A stretch of 64,000 nt of DNA, taken from assembly GCF_002099425.1 (NCBI RefSeq), contig NW_018343987.1, positions 13,641,501 to 13,705,500 of the forward strand, written 5' to 3'. Positions 39,201 to 46,086 of the stretch are shown in pieces (within the stretch, counting starts at the first letter, position 1; the number at the start of each line of letters is the position of its first letter). Under the pieces are notes generated by a model that did not search any database, was not told where the DNA came from, and saw nothing but the letters and a program-made list of their open reading frames with translations. Position numbers and translations under genes: made by a program. The stretch comes from Phascolarctos cinereus (Eukaryota > Chordata > Mammalia > Diprotodontia > Phascolarctidae).

Positions 39201-42019
39201 AGTGATTCATAAATATTTGTTGACATGTTGACAATTTATTGAAATGACCAAAAGGATTGCTTCTGGGCTACTTCCCTATTTTTAAATGTGTACCTTAACA
39301 GCCTGGTCAAGATAGTGGACATTGGACTAGAGCAAGAGTTCTCAAAGTGTGGTCTTGAGAGACCTAGGGGTTCCCAAGACCCTTTTGGGGGTCCTCAAAG
39401 TCAAAACTGTTTTTTATAATAATAATAATAATAATACTGAGGTGTTTTATTTCCAGTATGGTAAATATTGATAGATACAACTTATTTAACAAAAGCTCTT
39501 TGAGATGTCCTCAATAATTGTAAAGAATGTAATGGGGTCCCCTTTGCAGAGGTAGGAGGTCTACAAGAGTTGAGCATCATACATGTGTTTAGACTTTTTT
39601 ATCTATGGAGCAGTTAAGTGGATTCTTTCCTTTCCCTTTTTCTTGCTTTAAAAAATACTATTATTTGGGATGTCTTTTTTGGAAGGCGGATAGATTGAGG
39701 CAATATATGGTGATATAAAAAACAAAACATGTTAGTAAAACTTAAGAAAAAGAAGAAAAATGTAAAGGGATTCTAATGCCAAAAAGCTTGAGAATCATTG
39801 CACTAGAGTAAGTTGTAGTGACTGGTTGGAAGCATTAAACTCTTAAATCAGTCCTGCTGCTCTGCCTGTGTCATGTGGCATAAAAGATGCATCTCCAATC
39901 CAGGCTTCTTTTGAATTCAGCAGCTATAAAAAAAAATTTCCTCTTTCCCCAAAAGGTGCTTGTCATTAAGAGAAATCTAAAAATGCTTGCTAATTGATTA
40001 CTCTCAATTCAGTTGCATTTTCTAGTACCTTGGCAGATTTTTCCTTAACATGAAGGAGGTCAGCCTTTCTTCTGCTGATGCCTTCTTAATAAATTAAATA
40101 AAAGAGGGTATTAAGTGGTGAGATCTATCCATCCATTGAGCTTTCTGATTTTACTTGAACTTTTGAATCCAGTGTAGCTATTATTTGAACACTTGGGAGT
40201 TGAGATACAGGTCTTTATTGAACTGATAGATCTGAATTTTTAAAGAGGCACAGTCATTTTTCTCAAGCATGGAATGTAAATGTTTGCTTGAGCCCTTCAG
40301 ATTAAGAGGGTACCTTTTCTCTATGTGTGGTACATTTGATGATCTGAGGCCTTGAAGAGATGGTTCAGACTTTTGTTCATTGATGTTTAACTTCTTCCTG
40401 TCTTGTCTTTTAACTGTAGAAACTGAACAGTATGGCAGCTTCTCTGTTTGAAACCAATGAGGAGCTCAACGTGACTGAAGGCATCAATGTCATGAATGAG
40501 TTGATCATTCCCTGCATTCATCTCATCATAAATAATGACATCTCGAAGGATGACTTGGCTGCTATTGAGATCATGAGGAACCACTGGTGCTCTTACCTTG
40601 GGCAGGATATTGCTGGTAGGTTGTTTTTTAGCTCTCCATCTGATTTCTAGAAGCAGTTAAGGCTTCCAAGGTCAGTGAGATGACCTTCATTTACCCTTGG
40701 CAAGAATACCAGGTTTGTTTTCAAGTATCTAACTGCCAGGGTCTGGACTCCTCTGAAATTGAACAGTTCTGTGAATTAAATGCTCCATATTATCAGCTAT
40801 AAAGGATACTAAAATATAATACACAAGCTTGACCCCTGAGTTTACAGGTGCCTGTGCCCAGAAACATTATCTGGAAGTTAAAAACTGAAATCAGTTCCTA
40901 CTGTGATGAGTTCAAGAAGAATAAGTTAGTAAAGGGACTCTCCCCTTCCCTCAGTTCTGTCTTGGAGTTTTAGAGGGAGGGCAGAAATCTTGCCATCTTT
41001 AGCAGAGCTGGGGAAGACTGATGTATGGGGGGAAAGGCTCACCCAGTTTGATGCTATTTTGTAAATGTAAAAGACATTGAATTGACCTTATCAATTATAT
41101 GGAAGTACCTTATTATGAATTGTAATGATTAGAAACTATTTTTTCCCATGCCTTCAGATGTCATTCAAGTTATATGTGATATAGCTTTACTTAGGTTCCT
41201 CTGTGTGAATGAATACACAATGATACATTTTAATCATTTGAAAGAAGACAGTATGAAGTATGACATTTATGGTGCAGAATATGAGATCTATTAAATTGTA
41301 AAATGAAGAATGAGGGATCTGGTCTGTAAGACTGGTTGTAAAATAGGAGTGTTTTTTTCCGGGGAATGGAGGAAGGGGAAGCAAGAAGTTAGGGTTCTTT
41401 TGTGTTTGGAAAGTAAGTTTTTGCTCTGAGATTGGCCCAAGGTAGATGTTATTTAACTTCAGAGAGCCAGCTGCTCCCTTCCAAAAAGCAAAAAGCACTT
41501 GGAGCTTTGACTCTATGCTTGTGTTGTTAGGTACCTCACTGGCTCTTTGGAGATCTCACAGTAGAATCACTAGTCCAGGGGTAGGGATCCTTGAGGCCAT
41601 ATGTGGCCTTCAAAGTCCTCAAGTGCAGCCCTTTGACTGAGTCCAGACTTCAGAGAACAAATCCCTTTAATAAAAGGATTCGTTCTGTAAGACGGATTCA
41701 GTCAAAAGACTGCACCCAAGGACCTAGAAGGCTACATATGTCCTGGAGGCCACAGGTCCCCATTCCTGCACTAGTCTGTTGTCTCTCCATCAGAGTTACT
41801 CTTTTTTGGCTGTTGATTTAACCACTAACTCTTCCCTCCACAGAAAACCTCCAGCTGAGGCTTGGGGAGTTTCTCCCCAGGCTTTTAGATCCCTCTGCGG
41901 AAATCATAGTCTTGAAAGAGCCTCCAACCATCCGCCCCAACTCCCCCTATGATCTCTGTAGCAGGTTTGCTGCAGTCATGGAGTCCATCCAGGGGGCTTC
42001 AGCTGTGACGGTGAAGTAA
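12135..42019 (+). CDS. USP28: USP28 deubiquitinase, spliced; 5' exons lie before the window
   Basis: USP28 is a nuclear cysteine protease that removes ubiquitin from substrates such as MYC, 53BP1 and CLSPN (family knowledge). I placed 23 coding exons here, listed separately. All have AG acceptors and GT donors, and the reading phase carries through to the stop at 42017-42019. They total 3152 nt, or 2966 nt without the 186-bp optional exon, which fits human USP28 (1077 aa) minus its first ~90 residues, the UBA-bearing part. Visible in order: ubiquitin-interacting motif ([14 protein letters not shown]), basic NLS-like KRSKRKR, catalytic Cys box (GNTCWF), a long insertion with two helical stretches forming the dimer arm, the His box (NAGHYWAY), the YND box, and a conserved C-terminal domain. 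Residues correspond closely to the human protein I recall. USP25 is the only near alternative; the sequence fits USP28 far better, and the CLDN25 and ZW10 neighbours agree. Confidence 0.97.
12837..12996 (+). CDS. USP28: USP28 exon: NLS-like region and catalytic Cys box
   Basis: 160 nt, 53 full codons after the split Arg. Carries [11 protein letters not shown], then [20 protein letters not shown]. The Cys of GNTCWF is the family nucleophile (Cys171 in human USP28). Donor 'gtagag'. Confidence 0.97.
13355..13480 (+). repeat. MIR-type CORE-SINE fragment
   Basis: 'cctgtgtgaccttgggcaag' followed by 'tcagttgtctctctttaaaa' and 'gaggatagactagatggcc', the sense MIR core. Confidence 0.6.
13800..13898 (+). 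repeat. L2 LINE 3'-end fragment
   Basis: 'cataagctccttaagggct' and 'gtatcctcagagcccagca' match the L2 3' end. It directly abuts the exon-like relic that follows. Confidence 0.5.
13899..13987 (+). pseudogene. Decayed duplicate of the end of a USP28 exon
   Basis: From about 13928 to 13987 this intron closely resembles the last part of the USP28 exon at 15024-15161 plus the first bases of its donor. Shared blocks include 'cagcagcc', 'ttaaaggg', 'gcattc', 'gatcag', 'atgaacag' and 'aggtaca' in the same order. By eye roughly 84% of about 62 positions agree, with two 1-nt gaps that would break the frame. Weaker similarity may reach back to 13899. It lies upstream of the intact exons at 14188 and 15024 on the same strand. 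I read it as a dead exon duplication. Because the match includes intronic 'gtaca', a DNA-level duplication is more likely than a retrocopy, though those are only five bases. Confidence 0.7.
14188..14274 (+). CDS. USP28: USP28 exon
   Basis: 87 nt, 29 codons in phase 0: [20 protein letters not shown] then ILENCRSHT. Catalytic-domain helix just after the Cys box. Acceptor 'cccctag', donor 'gtaagt'. Confidence 0.97.
15024..15161 (+). CDS. USP28: USP28 exon
   Basis: 138 nt, 46 codons: [20 protein letters not shown] through [13 protein letters not shown]. Part of the USP catalytic core. The 3' half has a decayed copy at 13928-13987. Confidence 0.97.
15430..15880 (-). repeat. L2 LINE (antisense)
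   Basis: 'attatgtgctccacattgtg' then 'gagcttacattccaagtaaa' and later 'aggaaaggtttcatgcaaaag'. This is the reverse complement of L2 3' terminal text followed by its upstream part. Confidence 0.65.
16450..16600 (-). repeat. MIR-type SINE fragment
   Basis: 'tctacagaggaggaaactga' with flanking 'catctagcccagcctcctc', the antisense MIR-class core seen repeatedly in this window. Confidence 0.55.
16601..16980 (+). repeat. L2 LINE 3' region
   Basis: Runs from 'gctctttcctgacctcagcg' to 'aatataaactccttgaggat' and 'agcatctagcatagtgcttt', in the order of a sense L2 3' end. Confidence 0.65.
17090..17520 (+). repeat. L2 LINE 3' end
   Basis: Ends 'tttgtatccccagaactttg', 'cagagtgcttagcgcttgg', 'gagcatttaataaatatttg', typical of sense L2 termini. 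The upstream limit is uncertain. Confidence 0.5.
17684..17757 (+). CDS. USP28: USP28 exon
   Basis: 74 nt: [20 protein letters not shown] then AVNV and two bases of the next codon. QDVSEF is the conserved USP QDA/QDV box. Acceptor 'cctctag', donor 'gtgagt'. Confidence 0.97.
17781..17924 (+). mobile_element. Marsupial tRNA-derived SINE with target duplication
   Basis: GGGGCAGCTAGGTGG head and A-rich tail. It is flanked by 'aagaatttgatttt' (17767-17780) and 'aagaattttatttt' (17925-17938), 13 of 14 bases alike. Confidence 0.92.
18213..18228. repeat. Perfect 16-bp palindrome
   Basis: cacagattaatctgtg reads the same on both strands. The centre GATTAATC resembles paired homeodomain half-sites; any function is conjecture. 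Confidence 0.8.
18763..18839 (+). CDS. USP28: USP28 exon
   Basis: 77 nt: [20 protein letters not shown] then EGVHE plus one base. The acceptor is 'gaaagcag', chosen over the AG three bases downstream because it restores the Asn-Ser-Pro-Arg run of USP28. Donor 'gtaaat'. Confidence 0.93.
18990..19320 (+). mobile_element. Non-LTR retroposon 3' end with A-rich tail
   Basis: Ends with a 'gatcaaaatgaattaataa'-like A-rich tail. 'gcctatatcagattgctcgt' and 'cttggggagggaggggga' are phrases common in marsupial interspersed repeats. Possible imperfect duplications 'atatcagattctc' and 'atatcggatcctc' lie at the ends. The exact family is not named with confidence. Confidence 0.6.
19619..19767 (+). CDS. 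USP28: USP28 exon
   Basis: 149 nt: after finishing Gly, [20 protein letters not shown] and on to [12 protein letters not shown] core, including the NLDECLEG stretch. Donor 'gttagt'. Confidence 0.97.
19768..21449. other. USP28 intron without recognised features
   Basis: About 1.7 kb. Apart from a short G-run at 20215-20222 I see no repeat, exon or RNA gene that I can name. Confidence 0.6.
21450..21577 (+). CDS. USP28: USP28 exon
   Basis: 128 nt: [20 protein letters not shown] then the [13 protein letters not shown] and IIYMD run. [12 protein letters not shown] is the USP core beta-strand motif. Acceptor 'tgacag', donor 'gtgagg'. Confidence 0.97.
21868..21963 (+). CDS. USP28: USP28 exon: first helix of the dimer arm
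   Basis: 96 nt: [20 protein letters not shown] then [11 protein letters not shown]. Highly charged heptad-like helix. In USP28 the insertion between Cys and His boxes forms the arm through which two molecules dimerise. Confidence 0.97.
22290..22450 (-). repeat. MIR-type SINE
   Basis: 'gtacagatgaggaaaatgag', 'gtaagtgattggcctaaaat', 'gctagaacccaggtcacc': antisense MIR. Confidence 0.65.
23105..23263 (+). CDS. USP28: USP28 exon
   Basis: 159 nt: [32 protein letters not shown], then a less conserved tail ([14 protein letters not shown]). The tail is the start of the disordered loop and differs from human more than its neighbours do. Confidence 0.95.
23560..23695 (-). repeat. MIR-type SINE fragment
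   Basis: 'ggtcacacagctagtaaatg', 'gatttgaacttaggacttcc': antisense CORE-SINE. Confidence 0.65.
23700..25022. mobile_element. hAT (Charlie/MER1-type) DNA transposon relic
   Basis: The left end 'gggggttggcaaatgttttc' with 'tattttaggctttgcaggtc' and the right section 'accattgtagtgcaaaagca' and 'tttcaataaaactatattta' are the two ends of a well-known hAT family of mammals. About 1.3 kb, so it may contain remnants of the longer autonomous form. No intact transposase. Confidence 0.7.
25090..25760 (-). mobile_element. L1 LINE 3' end (antisense to USP28)
   Basis: 'ccaattacatataaaaaaat', 'caatctgatataggttatgc', 'cagccattccccaattgatt': reverse complement of the marsupial L1 3' end. 5'-truncated copy. 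Confidence 0.85.
26123..26346 (+). CDS. USP28: USP28 exon: loop and second arm helix
   Basis: 224 nt. After completing Ser: [20 protein letters not shown], then a Ser/Pro-rich loop to [20 protein letters not shown] and RSEIEQDIQ. The loop is poorly conserved; the helix is strongly conserved. Confidence 0.95.
26655..26706. repeat. GGAA/GAAA-rich simple repeat
   Basis: Imperfect run of ggaa, gaaa and agaag units in the USP28 intron, just after an exon. Confidence 0.85.
26815..27540 (-). repeat. L2 LINE (antisense)
   Basis: Starts 'gtgtttactaagttcttact' and 'gtgccaggcactgtgctaag', then 'aaggagcttacaatctaatg': the reverse complement of the L2 3' end. It continues into the upstream part shared with 29,690-30,600 and 6,690-7,680. 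Confidence 0.75.
27636..27706 (+). CDS. USP28: USP28 exon: arm helix
   Basis: 71 nt: finishes Asp, then [20 protein letters not shown] and LHQ. Acceptor 'tcaacag', donor 'gtagga'. Completes the insertion before the His-box exon. Confidence 0.95.
27707..29071. other. USP28 intron without recognised features
   Basis: About 1.4 kb of unique-looking sequence. No repeat, exon or RNA gene recognised. Confidence 0.55.
29072..29300 (+). CDS. USP28: USP28 exon: His box
   Basis: 229 nt: [20 protein letters not shown], then [20 protein letters not shown], on to [23 protein letters not shown] holds the catalytic His (His600 in human), and KYNDISV the third-residue box. End of the USP domain. Confidence 0.97.
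29690..30600 (-). repeat. L2 LINE (antisense)
   Basis: 'tctattaagtgcctactatg', 'gaggagctcagtgctcagtc', and a body collinear with the copy at 26,815-27,540 ('tgatcctggaggtaaa', 'actggagtttattgaatagg'). Confidence 0.75.
30660..30855 (+). repeat. MIR-type CORE-SINE
   Basis: 'gagtgaccttgggtaagtaa', 'cttcagtttcctcatctcac', 'acgaggtggcttctgaagtc': sense MIR core and 3' part. Confidence 0.65.
31435..31632 (+). CDS. USP28: USP28 exon
   Basis: 198 nt: acidic linker ([40 protein letters not shown]) after the protease domain, ending in a Ser-rich stretch. Acceptor 'ctcag', donor 'gtgcct'. Confidence 0.95.
32267..32406 (+). CDS. USP28: USP28 exon
   Basis: 140 nt: [20 protein letters not shown], then [20 protein letters not shown] and SE. 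The exon splices either to the 62-codon optional exon or directly to the exon at 33933; both keep frame. Confidence 0.96.
32606..32791 (+). CDS. USP28: USP28 optional (tissue-specific) exon, 62 codons
   Basis: 186 nt, phase 0 at both ends, exactly 62 codons, with acceptor 'gtcacag' and donor 'gtacac'. From memory, human USP28 has a tissue-specific isoform (muscle, heart, brain) with 62 extra residues at this point; the length and position agree. The peptide is hydrophilic, rich in Glu, Asn and Gln ([20 protein letters not shown]), and ends [21 protein letters not shown] next to acidic residues and Ser resembles a SUMO-interacting motif (inference). Confidence 0.9.
32792..33932. other. USP28 intron without recognised features
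   Basis: About 1.1 kb. No repeat I can name. Confidence 0.55.
33933..34028 (+). CDS. USP28: USP28 exon, 32 codons
   Basis: 96 nt: [20 protein letters not shown] then [12 protein letters not shown]. Present in canonical USP28 and shared with USP25-type proteins. Phase 0 at both ends, so it could also be skipped without frame loss. Confidence 0.96.
34335..34480 (+). repeat. CORE-SINE fragment
   Basis: 'gtggcatagtggatagaagt', 'ttggagtcaagaggacctgg', 'gttcaaatgtgatactgata': diverged sense SINE, MIR/Mar1 class. Confidence 0.7.
34945..35123 (+). CDS. USP28: USP28 exon
   Basis: 179 nt: [54 protein letters not shown]. Conserved C-terminal helical domain. Acceptor 'ttggcag', donor 'gtgaga'. Confidence 0.97.
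35239..35317 (+). CDS. USP28: USP28 exon
   Basis: 79 nt: [20 protein letters not shown] then NMEEYK. The intron before it is only 115 bases. Donor 'gtaaag'. Confidence 0.97.
35490..35650 (+). repeat. MIR-type CORE-SINE
   Basis: 'tctatcacttactgctgtgt', 'gagtcttcgtttcctcattc', 'gggtagactagatttccaag': sense MIR core. Confidence 0.6.
35915..36035 (+). mobile_element. 5'-truncated marsupial SINE with target duplication
   Basis: Begins inside the element ('tgccctggagtcaggagaac') and ends in an A-rich tail. A perfect 11-bp duplication 'aataaactttg' lies at 35904-35914 and 36036-36046. Confidence 0.93.
36283..36436 (+). mobile_element. Marsupial tRNA-derived SINE with target duplication
   Basis: Full-length GGGGCAGCTAGGTGG-type copy with an (aat)n tail. 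A perfect 13-bp duplication 'aatctgaagctct' lies at 36270-36282 and 36437-36449. Confidence 0.95.
36450..36570 (+). repeat. MIR-type fragment
   Basis: 'agataagtcacttaatctta', 'gtcggactagatgatctcta'. This looks like an older MIR into whose body the SINE at 36283 was inserted. Confidence 0.5.
36845..36924 (+). CDS. USP28: USP28 exon
   Basis: 80 nt: [20 protein letters not shown] then ELYQNG and two bases. Acceptor 'tttacag', donor 'gtatgt'. Confidence 0.97.
36930..37030 (+). repeat. L2 LINE 3'-end fragment
   Basis: 'tgtatccctagcacctagca' and 'aggcaattaataaatacttg': sense L2 end, starting within a few bases of the splice donor. Confidence 0.7.
37300..37480 (-). repeat. MIR-type SINE
   Basis: 'tacagaagaagaaactgaag', 'ggcagagccaggactaggaa', 'ccaggtctcttgacttctag': antisense MIR class. 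Confidence 0.6.
37628..37751 (+). CDS. USP28: USP28 exon
   Basis: 124 nt: [41 protein letters not shown]. Acceptor 'tctag', donor 'gtttgt'. Confidence 0.96.
37985..39235 (+). repeat. Long L2 LINE copy (sense)
   Basis: About 1.25 kb of L2 3' half: 'ctctctgcaacgtttgacac', 'ctgccaccaccctggtgtag', 'gcctggactattgcagtggc', then the terminal 'attagattgtgagctccttg' and 'tatccccagtacttggcaca'. Several short open frames inside are relics of its ORF. Confidence 0.9.
39333..39800. mobile_element. hAT-type DNA transposon with 8-bp target duplication
   Basis: Starts 'caagagttctcaaagtgtgg' and ends '...gcttgagaatcattg', imperfect inverted termini. Flanks are gactagag (39325-39332) and cactagag (39801-39808), 7 of 8 bases alike. 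Contains an (aat)n run near 39418-39436. Confidence 0.8.
40420..40615 (+). CDS. USP28: USP28 exon
   Basis: 196 nt: [40 protein letters not shown], then [11 protein letters not shown]. The first codon is Lys, where I recall Glu in human; the splice acceptor 'actgtag' leaves no other phase-compatible choice. Confidence 0.95.
40616..41843. other. USP28: Last USP28 intron
   Basis: About 1.2 kb. The only element I recognise is the fold-back transposon at 41576-41768. Confidence 0.7.
41576..41768. mobile_element. Fold-back hAT MITE with perfect 8-bp target duplication
   Basis: 193 bp. Ends are CAGGGGTAGGGATCC and GTCCCCATTCCTG. Flanks are identical cactagtc (41568-41575 and 41769-41776). The two halves are near-complementary: for example 'ggccatatgtggcc' and 'tgactgagtccagact' on the left mirror 'cggattcagtca' and 'ggctacatatgtcctggagg' on the right, so most of the element could form one long hairpin. 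Confidence 0.92.
41844..42019 (+). CDS. USP28: USP28 last coding exon
   Basis: 176 nt including the stop: [58 protein letters not shown], stop TAA. The C-terminal VTVK agrees with human USP28. Confidence 0.97.
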
Positions 42020-43032
42020 GCCTCTTACTGCTCATGGCCCAACGTGGTCTCTGGTCACCCAAGTGCTGCACAGAAGCATGTTGTCACAGTTTTCACCTCA
42101 GGGAGGGAAATAGTTGGACAAGTGAGATTTGGATCCAAACCCAACTGTACTGTGTTTGTAGCGGATTAAAAGCAATATTGCACTTTTAGGTACACAGTTT
42201 TAAGAGCTATTCTACAGCAAGGGGCACAGCTTCTTACAGGGGACTTCACATGCCCCTTGTATATACAAAAATGCTTGGGCTTGTCTGAGTCACTTGCCAC
42301 TTTTTTTTAATGTCCTCCAGGCATAAATGTTTTTGACAGCAAAGTAGAAGAGTGATTCAGAGCCTAACTCAGATGAGCAGCTACCAGTTATTTTATCAAA
42401 TACGCACAGTAGACACCTTTAAAATTCTTTATTGCAAGAGATAGGAAAAAAAAAACCACATGCCAATGTTCTGTCAGGAGGTGTCAGGGTTGGGTTGCTG
42501 AAGAGCCATTGGCCTCTAGGTGTAGGGTAGCACATGGAGCTACTGTGCATGTCACTGAGATCACTGGAAAGTCATAAAGGGAGGATGCCTCCTTATTTTT
42601 TTTTCCCTTTTTTTATTTTGTGAAATAAGTCAGAAAACCTCACACTTGGCTCCGATTGAATGAAAGAGACAAAAACATTGATGACTATGTGGAACAGCAT
42701 TTAAAGCTTGACTACCCACAATAGTATTTTGATGATAGTTTACCATTTAGAGATTTTCTAGCATCTGGAAATATTTTACTTACTGATATCAATAGTAGGT
42801 GTCCAGGGTGGATGCAAGCACAAATGAACATTTTTATCTTTTTTTTTTTTCTAAAGAATGGGGATTGTGGAAGAAAAAATTCCTAGTTGACCATTTTTTA
42901 AAGTCCCCTGTTTGGGTATTGTGTTTTAACCAAATTGTAAGGATAAAATGGCTAAGAGATGGGAGGGAAGAACACTTGATACAACTATGCAGATTTTATA
43001 AATGTGCAATAAAAGCATTTGTTTTACTTCTA
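42020..43032 (+). other. USP28: USP28 3' untranslated region
   Basis: About 1.0 kb from the stop to shortly after the AATAAA signal. No repeat recognised. The end is inferred from the signal and the GT-rich stretch that follows. Confidence 0.75.
43008..43013 (+). terminator. AATAAA polyadenylation signal
   Basis: aataaa followed about 30 bases on by GT/T-rich 'tctagtgtgtaatgtttcct', a usual cleavage context. It is the first canonical signal seen after the USP28 stop. Confidence 0.75.
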
Positions 43033-43064
43033 GTGTGTAATGTTTCCTTTGCATTTTTGAACCT

Positions 43065-43990
43065 AGAGTTCATCAGTTCTCTAGCTTTTGGGTCTCAAAA
43101 TCCCTTTACACTCTTAAAAATTATTGAGGATTCCTAACCCCCCAATCCCCCCAAATGTTTTTTTAACTAGCCATATAGTTTATTAAAAGTAACCATTAAT
43201 ACAAACAAAAATATACTATTTCAACAATGTATTTGGCAGTGAGAAAGGTCATAGCCAACATCACTTCACACCAATAGCTGTAACTTCTGAGTCCTCCAAC
43301 ATGCTAGAGTGAGTTCTTTCAGGTTGGAAGTTGAAATTAATAAGGAATTCTCCACAGAATAAAATCAAAAATCTCTTCTCTCAAAATGTATCTTTAGATT
43401 CTCTTAAAGGTTACAGTTACCTCTTCAAGTCCCCAGTAGTGAATTTTAAAAAATATTTTCTTTGTTCTCTTTTTTTAAATTTTCTTCTTTAAGTAGTATT
43501 TTATTTCCAATTACATGTAAAGAAAGTTTTCAGTATTCACTTTTATAAGATTTTGAGTTCCAAACTTTTTTCTTCCCCCCTTCATTCTCCCTTTCCGAAG
43601 ATGGCAAGCAGTCTGATATAGGTTTCCATGTACGATCATATTAAACGTATTTCCACATTAGTGGTGATGTGAAAAAAGAATCAGAACAAAAGGAAAAACC
43701 AAGAGAAAGAAAAAAAAACCAAAAAAAGGTGAAAATAGCATGCTTTGATCTGCATTCAGACTCTATTAGTTCTTTCTCTGAATGTGGATAGTAGTTTCCA
43801 TCATGAGTCTTTTAGAATTGTCTTAGATCACAAAAAATGTTTTTGTTTATGTGTGTTATATCTACCAATATTTACTATATTAGAAATTAAAACACCTTAG
43901 TATTATTATGAAAATAATTTTGACCTTGAGAACCTCCTGAAAAGGTCTCAGGGACCCCAGAGATCCCTAGACTACACTTTGAGAACCTCT
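43065..43990. mobile_element. hAT-type transposon relic split by an L1
   Basis: The left part, starting near 'agttctctagcttttgggtc', and right part, ending 'ctacactttgagaacctct', belong to the same hAT family as 11311-11511 ('ctaccaatatttactatatt', 'aaaataattttgacctt'). The L1 at 43450-43830 interrupts it. Confidence 0.65.
43450..43830 (-). mobile_element. L1 LINE 3' end inside a hAT relic
   Basis: 'tttccaattacatgtaaaga', 'cagtctgatataggtttcc', 'gaatgtggatagtagtttcc': antisense marsupial L1 3' end, strongly 5'-truncated. Confidence 0.85.
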
Positions 43991-44824
43991 ACCATAGATG
44001 TGGTCTGAGTTACCATGTTCTAAAGAATCAATAAATATTTGTACTTACTATATTTCAGTTAGCTTTCTTGCCTTTTAAAGCATCAAGCAAATTAAGATGA
44101 TAAAGAAAGGTGGATAAAGAGGGCATACAGGAGACACAAGGGAAAACCAGTTCCTCTGAAGAAAAAACACCTAGCACCCTGAATCTCCTCGGCTTTATTC
44201 TCTTGTCTATTTTTCTTTAATGTGTTGATTTATGACAGCTGTCAAAGCTGAGTTTTCTAGTGTGCTTTCCAGCTGATCACCAAAGTAATTGTAAGCCATT
44301 CCCTACATAGACAGGACATGGTGGTGTTTTAAAAGCTCATTGTCAAGCGGATTTTTCATAGCAATTGATCGATTTTCTTATCTCACTTTGCCTTTCTCTT
44401 TGAACCATTTTTTATATTGAACCCACTCTGCCACCATTTGTTTTCAACTTAGAAAAGAACAAGGAATTCTATAATGGATCTTTCCCATAAAACAGTGGTT
44501 TCTTGGCCCTACTATTAGAAGAGGCTAGAGATGGTCACCTGTTTCAGCATTCTTGGTGCATCCATAGTGAACATGGAATTTAGGCATTCTCTTTGTATCC
44601 CATATATATGCACACATCCTGCCACCAGAGGGTGTTCAGAGTACTGATTTGCTAGTCTCTTTTTCTTAGGTTTTTCTAGTAATGCTGAGACTAGAATCAA
44701 TTTCTGATTTCAGTCCCATGCTCTCTATGTTATAACACAGTTACCTACCTGAGGCTGATTCCACAAGGCATTTCTCAGCTTAGTGAACATTGTGTGAGAC
44801 TTTTCTTTACTCACCAGAGGTTCT

Positions 44825-45580
44825 TTTTTTTTTTTACTTAATAGTATTTTTTTCTAATTACATGTAAAAGATAGTTTTCAGCATTCATTTTTGTAAGATT
44901 TTGAGTTCCAAATTTTTCTTCCTTTCTTCCCTACGCCTCCCTAAGACAGCAAGCAATCTGATATAGGTTATACATGTACAGTCACATTAAACATATTTCT
45001 ATATTAGCCACATTGTGAAAAAGAATCAGAATAAAAGAAAAAAAACAAAGAAAAAACAAAAAAAGGTGAAAATAGTGTGCTTCAATCTGCTTTCAGAATC
45101 TATAGTTCTTTCTCTGGATGTGGATAGCATTTTCCATCACGAGTCTTTTGGAATTGTCTTGGATCATTGTATTGCTGAGAAGAGCTAAGTCATATCAAAG
45201 TTGGTCATCTCACAACATTGCTGTTACTGTGTACAACTTTCTCCTGGTTCTGCTCACTTTACTCAGCATCAGTCCATAAAAGTCTTTCCAGGTTTTTCTG
45301 AAGTCTGCTTGCTCATCATTTCTTATAGCACAATAGTATTCCATTACATTCACATACCACAATTTGTTCAGCCATTCCCCAATTGATGGACATCCCCTCA
45401 GTTTTTTCAATCTTTGCCACCATAGAAAGAGCTGCTATAAATACTTTTGTACATGTGAGTCCTTTTCCCATTTGTATGATACAAACCTGGTAGTGGTATT
45501 GCTGATTCAAAGGGTATGCAATTTTATAGCCTTTTGGGCATAATTCCGAATTGCTTAGAAGTTCTTTCTAAGACTGAACT
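44825..45580 (-). mobile_element. L1 LINE 3' end
   Basis: 'ctaattacatgtaaaagata', 'aatctgatataggttataca', 'cagccattccccaattgatg'. On the - strand an L1 ORF2 C-terminal relic is readable (WLNKLWYVNVMEYYCAIRND). Confidence 0.9.
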
Positions 45581-46086
45581 GAAATATTTCCTTCAGCTCC
45601 TTCCTTCTCTAAAAAGTTACCTTTAAACCCAGGGATGGGGAAATTGAGTGATAGGCTTCCTTGTGTCATAGATGTCACGAGTTGTACTGTCATAACCTGA
45701 CCTGATCCTTTTGCCATCATTTCCCCTACTTAAAGAGACTGTGTGTAATTTTTTTTAAGGGAAAGCAAAAAAGCATCCCCACATCCCCCCAAAATAGATT
45801 GATAGGTTGTAGTTTTTTATTCTCTTGACTCAACATGGTTCTTTCTTTACTCTTTTGACCCTTCTCACCTTCCTGACTTAAAAAAAACATACTCAAACCA
45901 CACTTAGGAAATTAGCCAGAGATACCTTGGTTACCACGTCTGGTTACTAAAGTACTTTCCACCTGTAGGTGGCAGAATAATCCCTGAAAGGAAGAAAACA
46001 AAAACAAAAGAACAACAAACAACAACAAACATTTGAAAGCTCAAATCTCTCCTCCTTTGATAGGTGACCTTGTTTATATTCCACTC
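45581..46086. other. Intergenic, nothing recognised
   Basis: Downstream of USP28. A short A/C-rich run at 45995-46030 is the only notable feature. Confidence 0.5.
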
